From RBG-16-57-9 sp964462185 (GTDB lineage Archaea; Thermoproteota; Bathyarchaeia; TCS64), in contig CAYWWV010000001.1 of assembly GCA_964462185.1 (NCBI GenBank), positions 62,001 to 126,000 of the forward strand: a stretch of 64,000 nt of DNA, written 5' to 3'. The translations under genes and the position numbers were made by a program. Positions 35,117 through 43,670 of the stretch are shown piece after piece (the first letter of the stretch is position 1; each line of letters opens with the position of its first letter). The notes beneath the pieces are model-generated. The model was not told the DNA's origin and ran no database searches. It was given only the letters and a program-made list of their open reading frames with translations.

Positions 35117-35800
35117 ATGGTTCTTCCAGTAAAAATATTCGAGGTCCGAGGCCTTGAGGGCGACCCGGTTTTAAGGTTGAGGGGTTGGAGGAGGGTGGAG
35201 CCCGTGGAGGGCGAGGACTTGGAGCTGGTCACCGAGGTCCTGGAGGTCTCGGAGGAGGGAGGGGTGGTCTCAGGGGTCTTCGCCAAAGACTTCTACCGTG
35301 AGCACACCTACAGGAGGAGGGTGGTCTCCACACCCCAGACGGAGGAGGCCCCCTTCTGGCTCATCCCCCATGAGGGGCGGGTGTTCCTGGTGGTCCTAGC
35401 CCCCAGCGTGGCCCGGGGGGTGAAGAAGCTGCTGAGCAACCATGTGGCCGTGGCTCTGGGGGAGATACTGGGGGCGGATGTTAGGGAGGCCCGCATAACC
35501 CATGAGACCCTGCAGAGGCTCCACGAGTCCAACCCCAAGGCCACCAACCTCATCTGGTTCGACAACGTGGACATCCCTGGAGTAAACAAGCTGTGCCTAA
35601 GCGGGGAGGGCCTGGCCGACACAGGGCTCTATCGGGAGTATATGGACCACGGGTTGATCTGGTATGTGGTCTTCACAAGCCAGTCCAAGGGGTACACCGT
35701 GGGCGTCACACGGAGCGCCGTGGTCACCAACTTCTCCAAATGCACCGTGGAGGAGTTCATCGAGTTCATCCGAGAAGAGATGCTGGGCCTCCTAGAGTAG
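35117..35800 (+). CDS. Hypothetical protein, 227 aa
   Basis: Function not recognised. The protein is soluble, with an N-terminal beta-rich part (KIFEVRGLEGDPVLRLRGWRRVEPVEGED) and a C-terminal part containing KATNLIWFDNVDIPGVNKLCLSGEGLADT and VVFTSQSKGYTVGVTRSAVV, probably alpha/beta. The pattern of conserved-looking WFDNVDIPG suggests a structured core rather than a spurious frame. No cysteine cluster, no membrane segment. It is the first gene after tRNA-Lys and precedes an Lrp regulator in the same direction. Confidence 0.65.
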   Translation: MVLPVKIFEVRGLEGDPVLRLRGWRRVEPVEGEDLELVTEVLEVSEEGGVVSGVFAKDFYREHTYRRRVVSTPQTEEAPFWLIPHEGRVFLVVLAPSVARGVKKLLSNHVAVALGEILGADVREARITHETLQRLHESNPKATNLIWFDNVDIPGVNKLCLSGEGLADTGLYREYMDHGLIWYVVFTSQSKGYTVGVTRSAVVTNFSKCTVEEFIEFIREEMLGLLE

Positions 35801-35843
35801 AGGGGTCTAACAGCTATAAACTCTCCAACCCTATCCAATACTG

Positions 35844-36260
35844 ATGGTAGACGAGGTGGACGAGAAGATCCTCTCCCTCCTGGAGGAAAACTCCAGGATG
35901 ACCTACGTGGAGATGGCCAGCCGCGTAGGTCTCAGCGAGGCCGCCGTGAGAAACCGGGTTCAATCCCTGGTGAACAGCGGGGTCATCAAGCGCTTCACCA
36001 TAGAGCGGTCCCAGCACCCTGGGGTTAGGGCCCTCACCATGATCTCTGTGAACCCTGCCACCCCCACCATAGAGGTGAGCAGGAGGGTCTCCCAGCTGGA
36101 GGGGGTGGAGCACCTCTACGAGGTTACGGGGGAGTACGACGTGGTGCTGGTATCCTCTGGGCCCAGCATAGACCACATCAACAGGGTCATAGAGGACATC
36201 CGCAAGATCCCAGGGGTGGAGAAGACCAACACCGTCATAGTTTTGAGAACCATCGAGTAG
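35844..36260 (+). CDS. Lrp/AsnC-family transcriptional regulator
   Basis: 138 aa. An N-terminal winged helix-turn-helix (DEKILSLLEENSRMTYVEMASRVGLSEAAVRNRVQSLVNSGVIKRF, residues 5-50) and a C-terminal RAM effector domain (VEHLYEVTGEYDVVLVSSG, IPGVEKTNTVIVLRTIE). It probably responds to amino acids and could be the regulator of the ilv operons or of its own gene. The ATG is preceded by TATA-like CTATAAAC at 35813-35820. Confidence 0.92.
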   Translation: MVDEVDEKILSLLEENSRMTYVEMASRVGLSEAAVRNRVQSLVNSGVIKRFTIERSQHPGVRALTMISVNPATPTIEVSRRVSQLEGVEHLYEVTGEYDVVLVSSGPSIDHINRVIEDIRKIPGVEKTNTVIVLRTIE

Positions 36261-36267
36261 GGCGTCT

Positions 36268-36687
36268 ATGAGGATCTACTTCGCTGGGAGCATCAGGGGA
36301 GGGGAGCCCGATGGGGATTGGTTCCGGCAGCTCATCCACCACATGGAGGGGTTTGGGGAGGTCCTCACCCGCCAGGCCTTCGGGCTGCCGTGGGAGGACG
36401 AGATGGATGTGGACGAGGGGGAGATCTATCGCCGGGACATGAGGTGGCTCTCCCAGGCCGACGCATTGGTGGCCGAGATCACAGCGCCCAGCCTGGGGGT
36501 GGGCTACGAGGTAGCCAAGGCTGAGCAGAGGGGCATCCCCGTCCTCTTGTTGTATAAGAAGACGCCGGGCAAAAAGCCCTCGGCCATGCTCATGGGGAAC
36601 CCCCACTTCAAACTTGTGGAGTACACCGAGAAGGAGGAGGCCCTGGGGGCCGTGGAGGCCTTTCTCTCGGCTTTGGGGGCGAGTTGA
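36268..36687 (+). CDS. Nucleoside 2-deoxyribosyltransferase-like protein (DNPH1 type)
   Basis: 139 aa, starting MRIYFAGSIRGG, the family's nucleotide-binding entry. Further marks are DMRWLSQADALVAEITAPSLGVGYEVAKA, carrying the catalytic Glu of the family. Such enzymes hydrolyse or exchange the N-glycosidic bond of (deoxy)nucleoside monophosphates. Starts 7 nt after the Lrp gene; its stop overlaps the start of galK. Confidence 0.85.
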   Translation: MRIYFAGSIRGGEPDGDWFRQLIHHMEGFGEVLTRQAFGLPWEDEMDVDEGEIYRRDMRWLSQADALVAEITAPSLGVGYEVAKAEQRGIPVLLLYKKTPGKKPSAMLMGNPHFKLVEYTEKEEALGAVEAFLSALGAS

Positions 36688-37823
36688 TGGCTCTGGGCGC
36701 CTTGGCGGAGAAGCTCGGCGAGGCCCATCTCTCGCATTTTGGTAGACCCCCCCAAGGCGTCCACCACGCCCCCGGCCGGGTCAACCTCATCGGGGAGCAC
36801 ACCGACTACAACCAGGGCTACGTCCTCCCCATGCCCATAGGCCTACACGTGGCCGTCTCCATCTCCAAACGCAGCGACCAAGAGATCCACCTCCACTCCC
36901 TCGACCTCCAAGACTCCTCCAGCCAAACCCTCCCCAGCCTCAAGAGAGACCCCCAACACCCTTGGGCCAACTACGTCTACGGCGTCCTCCACGCCCTAAC
37001 CAGGAGAGGCCACACCCTGGGAGGCCTAGACCTGTGCATAGCGGGGGACATACCCATAGGCGTGGGGCTCAGCAGCTCGGCGGCCTTGGAGGTGGCCGTG
37101 GCCAGGGCCTTGAACAGCCTCTTCCACCTGGGGCTGTCCCCCCTGGAGGTGGCCTACGTGGGGAAGGAGTGCGAGAACCGCTTCGTGGGGGTCCAATCCG
37201 GCATCATGGACCAGTTCTCCGCCTCCCTGGGCCAACCCGGCAAGGCCCTGTTGATCGACTGCCGGGACAACACCTACTCCCTCCACCGCCTCCCCCCCAA
37301 CGCCACCATAGCCATAGTCGACAGCAAGACGGACCGCACCCTGGCCTCCTCAGAGTACAACACCCGCTACCGTGAGTGTTTGGAGGCTGTTAGGCTTGTG
37401 AGGGAGCACCGCCCCCAGGTGGAGAGCCTCCGAGACCTTACCCCAGATATGCTGGAGGCGCTGAGAGAAGCCCTGCCCCCCGTCCTCTTTAGGAGGGCGC
37501 ACCACGTGGTTTCCGAGAACCAGAGGGTGTTGGACTTCGTGGAGGCTATGGCCGTGGGAGACCTCCCAAGGATGGGTTTGCTGATGAACCTGAGCCACGC
37601 TAGTTTAAGGGATTACTACCAGGTCTCCAGTCCAGCGCTGGACACCCTGGTGGAGGCAGCGGTGTGCGAGGGAGGCGCGCTGGGGGCGAGGCTCACCGGG
37701 GCTGGGTTCGGAGGCTGCATCGTGGCCCTGCTGGAGAGGGGCCGGGAAAAGGGGTTCGAGGAGAGGGTCTTGGGGGCCTACAGGGCTGCCACGGGGCTGG
37801 AGTGCGGGTTCTACTACGCCTAG
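36687..37823 (+). CDS. galK: Galactokinase
   Basis: GHMP-superfamily kinase that phosphorylates galactose at C1. The galactokinase signature GRVNLIGEHTDYNQGYVLPMPI lies near residue 30, the GHMP ATP-binding loop IPIGVGLSSSAALEVA near 120, and GVQSGIMDQFSASLG follows. The C-terminal GARLTGAGFGGCIVAL completes the motif set. 378 aa, like archaeal GalK. ATG 36687 is used; its first A is shared with the stop codon of the preceding gene. No other Leloir-pathway gene is present in the window. Confidence 0.93.
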   Translation: MALGALAEKLGEAHLSHFGRPPQGVHHAPGRVNLIGEHTDYNQGYVLPMPIGLHVAVSISKRSDQEIHLHSLDLQDSSSQTLPSLKRDPQHPWANYVYGVLHALTRRGHTLGGLDLCIAGDIPIGVGLSSSAALEVAVARALNSLFHLGLSPLEVAYVGKECENRFVGVQSGIMDQFSASLGQPGKALLIDCRDNTYSLHRLPPNATIAIVDSKTDRTLASSEYNTRYRECLEAVRLVREHRPQVESLRDLTPDMLEALREALPPVLFRRAHHVVSENQRVLDFVEAMAVGDLPRMGLLMNLSHASLRDYYQVSSPALDTLVEAAVCEGGALGARLTGAGFGGCIVALLERGREKGFEERVLGAYRAATGLECGFYYA

Positions 37824-38584
37824 CCCCAATACTCCTCCACGTATCTCCTGGCCGTTAGGAACTCCACCTCGGGGAGCTTGAGGGCAGCCTCTATGAGGCC
37901 CTTGAGGGTGGGGAGCCTGGCGGGCCTACCCGTAACCTGGGGGTGGTTGGTGAGGCAGAACACCGTGCCATCCCGGTAGCGGGCGTGGAGCTCCTCCACC
38001 CACGCCTCAACGGTCTCCCCCACGCTGGCCCCCCAGTCGTAGAAATAGGTCCAGTCGTCCAGGTTGTAGGCCACCGGGATCTCCAGCAGCCCCGTCTCAA
38101 CCCCCTCAACCGTGTTGTAGAAACACTCCTCCGCCCCCATGTAGTCGCTGTTGTACTTGAAACCCATCTCCCAGAGGTATCCGTGGGTCCTCTCGCTGGG
38201 CCTCCAGCGGGGGGTCCGGTGGCCCACCACCCGCTCCCCCGTGAACTCCTCCAAGGCCTCCCGGCCCCGCTCGATGCTGCTCCACTCCTCAGCGGCCTCC
38301 AGGTCGCAGTACCCCCTGTGGGTGTAGCCGTGGCAACCCAACTCGTGGCCCCTGGAGACGATCTCCTCCACGGCCTCTGGATACCTCTCCGCCGTCAACC
38401 CAACGACGAAGAAGGTGGCCTGGATGGAGTATTGGTCCAAGAGCTCGAGGATCCTGTAAACCCCCTTTCTCGGGCCGTACGCCCCCTGGGTCACCCAGTA
38501 GGGGACGCCGGGGTGGAGTTCCTCGAAGGCGGTCTCCCCGTCGAGGTCGAAGGTTAGAAGCACTGGGAACGGCAAGCTCCACAC
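37820..38584 (-). CDS. Polysaccharide deacetylase family protein
   Basis: 254 aa, NodB-homology domain. TFDLDGET near residue 11 (catalytic and metal Asp), then GHELGCHGYTHRGY near residue 78 (metal His pair, H-x3-H) and HRTPRWRPS near residue 120, are the motif set of the PuuE/peptidoglycan-deacetylase-like group, which acts on N-acetylated sugars or allantoin-like amides. GTG start. No signal peptide, so it is probably cytoplasmic. It converges with galK (4-nt overlap of ends) and follows a PK-C-like gene by one base. Confidence 0.85.
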   Translation of the reverse strand: MWSLPFPVLLTFDLDGETAFEELHPGVPYWVTQGAYGPRKGVYRILELLDQYSIQATFFVVGLTAERYPEAVEEIVSRGHELGCHGYTHRGYCDLEAAEEWSSIERGREALEEFTGERVVGHRTPRWRPSERTHGYLWEMGFKYNSDYMGAEECFYNTVEGVETGLLEIPVAYNLDDWTYFYDWGASVGETVEAWVEELHARYRDGTVFCLTNHPQVTGRPARLPTLKGLIEAALKLPEVEFLTARRYVEEYWG

Positions 38585-38585
38585 C

Positions 38586-39197
38586 TCACACCTGCTGGGC
38601 CTTGCGCCTGGCCAGGTACTCGGCGTCGGCCTTCTCCCTGCTCATGGGGTAGCAGATAAACAGGAGGGGCCTCACATCTAGGATGTGGGCGCTGTCGGCC
38701 GCCGTGAAGACCGCCGCCGTGTCTGCGCCCCAGTGGCTCCCGGCCACGCTTATCACCCTCTCCCCCGGCTTCACCAAGCCGGCGTCGCAGGCCTTGGCCA
38801 CTATCTCCACGTTCACCTTGAGTTTTACCGCGCTGAGGCACTGGGTTATGGTGCTAAGGGGGCTGGGCCCCAGGCGCTGCCTCCTCCTGATGCTGTTGGT
38901 AAGGACATCGGTCCCCAGGCATACGGCGCCCCCCAGCTCCGTTATCCTCTCGAAGTTCTCGGGCTTGAACCTCTGAACCCCCTCCTCTGGGAACCCCATT
39001 TGGTGCCCCACCACCACCAGGCGCAGCTCCGCATCCCGGCACAGCTCCGCCGCCTTAACCCCTGTGTCCCCCGTGGTGCTTGCCACCACCAGGGTTCCAA
39101 CCCCCAGCTCCCGCGCCGCCCTCACGCTGGCCTCCAAAGTGGCCCCAGTGTGCTCTGGGCCCCCCTCCTCGAAGTAAACGGTCTCGAATACCACCAT
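38586..39197 (-). CDS. Stand-alone pyruvate kinase C-terminal-like domain protein
   Basis: About 203 aa from the ATG at 39197 (MVVFETVYFEEGG). ARELGVGTLVVASTTGDTGVKAAEL has the alpha/beta fold and GDTG of the PK allosteric C-terminal domain (PK_C), which in archaea occurs as a separate protein of unknown role. The second half, with VNVEIVAKACDAGLVKPGERVISVAGSHWGADTA, matches the same family. It is followed by the deacetylase with one base spacing. Confidence 0.75.
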   Translation of the reverse strand: MVVFETVYFEEGGPEHTGATLEASVRAARELGVGTLVVASTTGDTGVKAAELCRDAELRLVVVGHQMGFPEEGVQRFKPENFERITELGGAVCLGTDVLTNSIRRRQRLGPSPLSTITQCLSAVKLKVNVEIVAKACDAGLVKPGERVISVAGSHWGADTAAVFTAADSAHILDVRPLLFICYPMSREKADAEYLARRKAQQV

Positions 39198-39281
39198 GTT
39201 TGAGAGGGTGTTTGTAGGCGATTTAAAGCGTTCGAGGCTGTTGTTGGAGGGTGTTTTACCCCCACCCCCCAAATAGTACCC

Positions 39282-39723
39282 ATGGTTGACTTGGGTGAGG
39301 TCTACAAGCGGCTCGGCAGCAGCCTGTTAAGCTACTTCCTAGATGGGATGGAGGTGTATGGGCGAGCCCTTTCGCATGGCTATGCGCCGTTGGGGGGAGG
39401 GGGCAAGCTGGTGGGATGGGCGGCCACCACGTTGATGGCGGACACCTTCCAACACAAGAGGGACACGTTTCAACTCCAGTTCACANNNNNNNNNNNNNNN
39501 NNNNNNNNNNNNNNNNNNNNNNNNNNNNNNNNNNNNNNNNNNNNNNNNNNNNNNNNNNNNNNNNNNNNNNNNNNNNNNNNNNNNNGGGTGTCCAGTGGAG
39601 GTGGGCGGGGTCTTGGTGAGCCCTGGAGACCTGGTGGTGGCCGACGCTGACGGCGTGGTTGCCGTTCCAAAGGAGTTGGCTGGGGAGGCCGTGGAGGACT
39701 TTAAGAGGTTCGGGGCCGTCTAG
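39282..39723 (+). CDS. RraA/HMG aldolase-family protein, broken by an assembly gap
   Basis: The N-terminal 68 aa (MVDLGEVYKRLGSSLLSYF, then GRALSHGYAPLGGGGKLVGWAATTLMAD) and the C-terminal 45 aa (CPVEVGGVLVSPGDLVVADADGVVAVPKELA, ending GAV) are both of the RraA fold. This family includes RNase E activity regulators, 4-hydroxy-4-methyl-2-oxoglutarate aldolases and a demethylmenaquinone methyltransferase-like group. The true missing part between them is about 100 aa, so the gap is longer than 100 N. The end overlaps the feoB stop by 2 nt. Confidence 0.8.
39486..39585. other. Assembly gap of 100 N, true length unknown
   Basis: Flanks are different. It removes the middle of the RraA-family gene; from the family length, roughly 300 bases are missing. 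Confidence 0.8.
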
Positions 39724-41648
39724 GGCAGGCCCAGAGCCAATAGCAGCCTCAAAAGTAGGCCGCCCAAGGCCACCGCCAAACCTATCTCCACCAGGCTTAT
39801 CGCAGCCGCAGCCCGGTAGCCAAACTCCTTCACCAGCGCCGCTATGGTGGATATGCAGGGGACGTAGACCATCACCACGAAGCTGAACACCACCATCTGG
39901 AGGGGGGTGAGGATGGCCGAGTAGTCCATCGACCCCATCAGGGACCCCAGTAGGATGAGGGTCAGCTCCTTGCGGAGGACGCCGAAGACCAGGACTACCC
40001 CGGCCTGGGGCGGGAGGCCCAGCCAGCCCACAGTCACAGGCGTGAAAACCCTCTGGAAGGCATCCAATAGCCCCAGGTAGTCGGAAAGATGGACCACCAG
40101 GTTTCCCGCCATCATGATGGGGAAGGCCTCCACTATGAATTGTCGGAGGCGAATCCAGGCCCTCTGGGCCGAGGTCTTCAACTGGGGCCGCCGCAGGGCT
40201 GGGATCTCCATTATCAGCCCAACCGGCTCCTCTGGGGCCACCCTGTATGCTATGTTGCCCAGGACTAGGATGAGGGCGAAGTCGATGACGTATAAAAGCA
40301 AAGCGTACCTGAAGCCCACGTAGGTGGCCACCAAGCCCATGATGACGATGGAGCGGGCGGCGCAAGGCACCATGGAGGAGACGAAGGCGCAGATAAGCCT
40401 CTCCCGGTCTGTCTCCAATACCCGGCTCCCTATCACTGCGGGCACGTTGCAGCCGAACCCCAGCACTATGGGTATGAAGCCCTTCCCATGGAGCCCTATG
40501 AGGTGCATGGCTGAGTCCATCAAGTAGGCTATGCGGGCCAGGTAGCCCGAGTCCTCTAGGAGGCTGAGGGCCACGTAGAAGGGGCCGATGTAGGGGATGG
40601 CCACCGAGACCCCGCCTATGAAGCCCTCGGCTAGGGCCTTCCAAAGGAAGACCGCGGTAGGCGAGCCCCCTGTCCAATCAAGGTATACTTGCTCCAGGTG
40701 CTTGAACACTCCATCCAGGAACCCTGTGATGGAGTCGCCCACGGCGAATACGCCGTAGAACACCAAGCCGATGGAGACTGCCAGGAAGACGTAGCCCAGA
40801 ACCGGGTGGCTGGCCACCTCCTCCACCCTGTCCGAGAAGGTTCGAGAGGGGGCCACAATTCTTGTGGCCTCCTCGGCAATCTTGTTGGCTAGGGCGTACC
40901 TCTCGGAGGCTATGATGCTGTCGGCGCTGTGTCCGTGGAGAGCCTCCAGCTTCTTCCTTTCCTCCTCCACCTGTTGGGCCAGCTCTGGTTGTAGGGGGTA
41001 GACCCGCTTCTCAACCTCCTCATCCCCCTCCAGGAGCTTCAATGCCACCCAGCGGGGCGGGTAGGGCGTCTCTACGCGTAGCTGGGAGGATAACCGTTGG
41101 GCTGAAGCCTCCACCTCATCCCCCAGCCTCAAAGGCTTGGCCCTGGGCCCCTTGGAGGCCTGGATGGCGGCCTCCATGAGCCTGGTGAGCCCAGCACCCT
41201 TCACGGCAACCGTGGGAACCACAGGCACCCCCAGGGCCTGGCTGAGGGCCTCGGGGTACACTATTATCCCCTTCGCCTCGGCCACATCCACCTGGTTGAG
41301 GGCCACCACCATCCTTGGCTCCAGGTCTAGAAGCTGGAGGGTGAAGGCCAGGTTCCTCTCCAGGCTGGAGGCATCCACCACGTTGACGATGACATCGGGC
41401 TGCTCCACGGCGATATACTCGCGGCTAATCAACTCCTCAATGCTGTAGGTGCTTAGGCTGTATATGCCGGGGAGGTCCACCACCTCCACCTCATAGCCCT
41501 GGAAGTTGAGGGTTCCCTCGGCCTTCTCCACCGTCTTCCCAGGCCAGTTCCCAACGTGCTGGTGGAGCCCTGTCAACTCGTTGAAGATAACGCTTTTACC
41601 CACGTTGGCGTTACCCGCCAGGGCCATCCTAACCTTCAACGGGAACAC
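39720..41648 (-). CDS. feoB: Ferrous iron transporter FeoB
   Basis: 642 aa. The N-terminal GTPase domain has G1 GNANVGKS near residue 12, G3 DLPGIYSLS and G4 NQVD near residue 120. The membrane part has the FeoB gate motifs GFGCNVPAVIGSR near 400 and VPCAARS near 440, and the later VPCISTIAALVKEFG near residue 600. About eight or nine transmembrane segments. The GTG start is 3 nt after the DtxR-FeoA stop. A TATA box and DtxR-type palindrome upstream of the first gene imply iron control of the operon. Confidence 0.94.
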   Translation of the reverse strand: MFPLKVRMALAGNANVGKSVIFNELTGLHQHVGNWPGKTVEKAEGTLNFQGYEVEVVDLPGIYSLSTYSIEELISREYIAVEQPDVIVNVVDASSLERNLAFTLQLLDLEPRMVVALNQVDVAEAKGIIVYPEALSQALGVPVVPTVAVKGAGLTRLMEAAIQASKGPRAKPLRLGDEVEASAQRLSSQLRVETPYPPRWVALKLLEGDEEVEKRVYPLQPELAQQVEEERKKLEALHGHSADSIIASERYALANKIAEEATRIVAPSRTFSDRVEEVASHPVLGYVFLAVSIGLVFYGVFAVGDSITGFLDGVFKHLEQVYLDWTGGSPTAVFLWKALAEGFIGGVSVAIPYIGPFYVALSLLEDSGYLARIAYLMDSAMHLIGLHGKGFIPIVLGFGCNVPAVIGSRVLETDRERLICAFVSSMVPCAARSIVIMGLVATYVGFRYALLLYVIDFALILVLGNIAYRVAPEEPVGLIMEIPALRRPQLKTSAQRAWIRLRQFIVEAFPIMMAGNLVVHLSDYLGLLDAFQRVFTPVTVGWLGLPPQAGVVLVFGVLRKELTLILLGSLMGSMDYSAILTPLQMVVFSFVVMVYVPCISTIAALVKEFGYRAAAAISLVEIGLAVALGGLLLRLLLALGLP

Positions 41649-41651
41649 CTG

Positions 41652-42383
41652 CTAGCGGTGGACCGGTCCACGTGTGAAAGGCCTATTATAGTCTTCCTCC
41701 GAGCCCTCCAACTCCACGATTACATGGGAGGCCAAGCCCCGCCCCAAAGCCAGTTTGGTCCCGCGTATCTCCAACTCCACAGGCCCGTTGAAGGGGGCTG
41801 CATTGACCACCTTCACCACCGTGCCAGGGGTCAACCCCATGTCCTGGATCCTCTTGGAGCTCCTTCTGCCCCCCTTTACCCCTACCACCCTCCCCTGCTC
41901 CCCCGGCCTCAGCCTGCTCAGCTCCGTCCGCAAGCCTCCAACCCTCTGCGGCTCACAGTCTTCACAGCTTTCAACCTCCAGGCCGCAGTGGGGGATCTCC
42001 TTCCCATCCACACACTTATCTGGGTTGCCCAGGAAGCTGCAGAGGGCTTGTGTGGTCTCCTCGTTGAGGGCGTGCTCCAAGCGGCAGGCCTGGTCGTGGA
42101 CCTTTTCCCGGGGTAGCTTGAGGACGTCGTGGAGGAAGACCTCTAGTAGGCGGTGTCTCCTCACCACCTTTTGGGCTAGGGAGGCTCCTTTCCCTGTTAG
42201 GTAGATGCCTTTGTAGGGTTCGTATACGACTAGTCCTTCGTCTGATAGTTTTTGCACCATTTGGGTGACGCTTGGGGGGCTGACTTTGAGGTTCTTGGTT
42301 AGCTCGCTGTTTTTTGCGGGCCTTCCTTCCTCGTTTATCTTGTAGATGGCTTCCAGGTATTCCTCGACGCTCTCACCGCTCAA
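41652..42383 (-). CDS. DtxR-family iron regulator fused to FeoA domain
   Basis: An N-terminal winged helix and dimerization domain (SGESVEEYLEAIYKINEEGRPAKNSELTKNLKVSPPSVTQMVQKLSDEG, then RRHRLLEVFLHDVL and the metal-binding C-x-E-H region ACRLEHALNEE) is joined to a C-terminal FeoA/SH3 domain (LRPGEQGRVVGVKG, QDMGLTPGTVVKVVNAAP). So one protein senses metal and supplies the FeoA partner of FeoB. The TTG at 42383 is favoured because the frame upstream of it contains the TATA box and an 8-4-8 palindrome. Confidence 0.87.
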   Translation of the reverse strand: MSGESVEEYLEAIYKINEEGRPAKNSELTKNLKVSPPSVTQMVQKLSDEGLVVYEPYKGIYLTGKGASLAQKVVRRHRLLEVFLHDVLKLPREKVHDQACRLEHALNEETTQALCSFLGNPDKCVDGKEIPHCGLEVESCEDCEPQRVGGLRTELSRLRPGEQGRVVGVKGGRRSSKRIQDMGLTPGTVVKVVNAAPFNGPVELEIRGTKLALGRGLASHVIVELEGSEEDYNRPFTRGPVHR

Positions 42384-42393
42384 ATAAATCGGG

Positions 42394-42413
42394 TTTTTAG
42401 GGATGCCTAAAAA
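42394..42413 (-). promoter_or_regulatory. DtxR-type operator and TATA box of the feo operon
   Basis: A perfect inverted repeat TTTTTAGG-GATG-CCTAAAAA at 42394-42413 sits at the expected transcription start of the dtxR-feoA/feoB operon, about 11-30 nt before the TTG start at 42383. It directly follows a TATATTTTT box (42411-42418, minus). The TTAGGnnnnCCTAA core resembles known DtxR/IdeR/MntR-family sites. Seen directly; iron-dependent repression is inferred. Confidence 0.65.
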
Positions 42414-42481
42414 TATAAGGGTTTCCCCTAGCCTCAAACCCCTTCGATGGTGTAATATTCCCCCACCCCCCAATCCAATAC

Positions 42482-43615
42482 ATGGTTCAAGCAGTCATCC
42501 TGGAAGATGTGGGGAAGCTCAGGGTGGTGGACTACCCCCAACCTGAGGTAGGCCCAACAGGCATCTTGATGAGGATGGAGATGTGCGGCGTCTGCGGCAC
42601 AGATATGCACCTATACGATGGGAAGATGAGTATACCCTACCCTGTGATCCCGGGCCACGAGTGGGTGGGGGTGGTGGAGGAGCTGGGGGAGAGGGCAAGG
42701 GGCTTGGAGTCAAGAGGCCTTCCACTGGAGCCTGGAGACAGGGTAACCGTGGTCCCCGGAACCAACAGGTACTGCGGGGAGTGCTACTTCTGCAGGTTCA
42801 TGCCCCATAAGCCCACCCTCTGCACTGGGAGGAGGGTTATGGGGGTGAATATGTCTAGCTCGGAGCCCCCCCACCTGCTGGGGGGTTGGGCGGAGAAGGT
42901 CTACGTGGACGCCGAGAAGTTCTGGGTCTTCAAGGTCCCCCAGGAGGTGGGGCCCGAGGTGGCTGTGCTCAGTGAGCCCATGGCCGTTAGCAGCCGGGCC
43001 TTGGAGAGGGCCTACGCTCCTGGGCTGCCCACCTTTGGGGAGGGCTTCGGGGTTGGCCAGACGGTGGTGGTCCAGGGGGCGGGGGCCATCGGCCTCCTGG
43101 TGGTGGCCACGGCCAGGCTGGCAGGAGCCGGCAGGATAATAGCCGTGGACATGGTGGACGAGCGGCTGAAGATGGCTATGCGGCTGGGGGCGGACTACGT
43201 GGTGGATATGAGGCAGCACCCCAAGTCGGAGGAGCGGGTGGCTGAGGTTAAGAGGCTTACGGGTGGGCTGGGCGGGGACGTGGTGGTGGAGGCCGTGGGG
43301 GCTCCCTCGGCCTTCGCCGAGGGCCTGGAGATGACCAGGAGGGGGGGCAAGTATGTGGAGGTGGGCCACTACACCGACCCGGGCTCCGTGGCCATAAGGC
43401 CTCACGTGATCTGCAACAAGGACATGGACATATTGGGCTCCTGGACATACCCCCCCACCCAGTTCGGCACCGTCCTAGAGTTGATGAGGCTCGCCAAGGA
43501 CGAGCTACCCCTCGGGGAGATCGTGACCCACCGCTACCCCGTGGCCCAGGCCCAGAAGGCGGTGGACAATCTTAAGGCCCGTAAAGGCATAAAACACGCC
43601 CTAGTAGGCCCCTAA
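42482..43615 (+). CDS. Zinc-dependent alcohol dehydrogenase (MDR family)
   Basis: 377 aa. Catalytic-zinc ligands CGVCGTDMHLY and GHEWVG (residues 37-60); structural-zinc Cys cluster CGECYFC with a following CT near residues 100-117; Rossmann loop VVVQGAGAIGLLVV near 195. The C-terminus is MDR-like (PVAQAQKAVDNLKARKGIKHALVG). The exact alcohol or polyol substrate cannot be decided; glucose or sorbitol-type dehydrogenases share the layout. It is divergent from the DtxR-FeoA gene with C-rich sequence in between. Confidence 0.85.
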   Translation: MVQAVILEDVGKLRVVDYPQPEVGPTGILMRMEMCGVCGTDMHLYDGKMSIPYPVIPGHEWVGVVEELGERARGLESRGLPLEPGDRVTVVPGTNRYCGECYFCRFMPHKPTLCTGRRVMGVNMSSSEPPHLLGGWAEKVYVDAEKFWVFKVPQEVGPEVAVLSEPMAVSSRALERAYAPGLPTFGEGFGVGQTVVVQGAGAIGLLVVATARLAGAGRIIAVDMVDERLKMAMRLGADYVVDMRQHPKSEERVAEVKRLTGGLGGDVVVEAVGAPSAFAEGLEMTRRGGKYVEVGHYTDPGSVAIRPHVICNKDMDILGSWTYPPTQFGTVLELMRLAKDELPLGEIVTHRYPVAQAQKAVDNLKARKGIKHALVGP

Positions 43616-43670
43616 TATAGTGGGGTGTGGCATAGGCCTCCACAAACCCCTCCCTCTACGCTGGCCCAGG

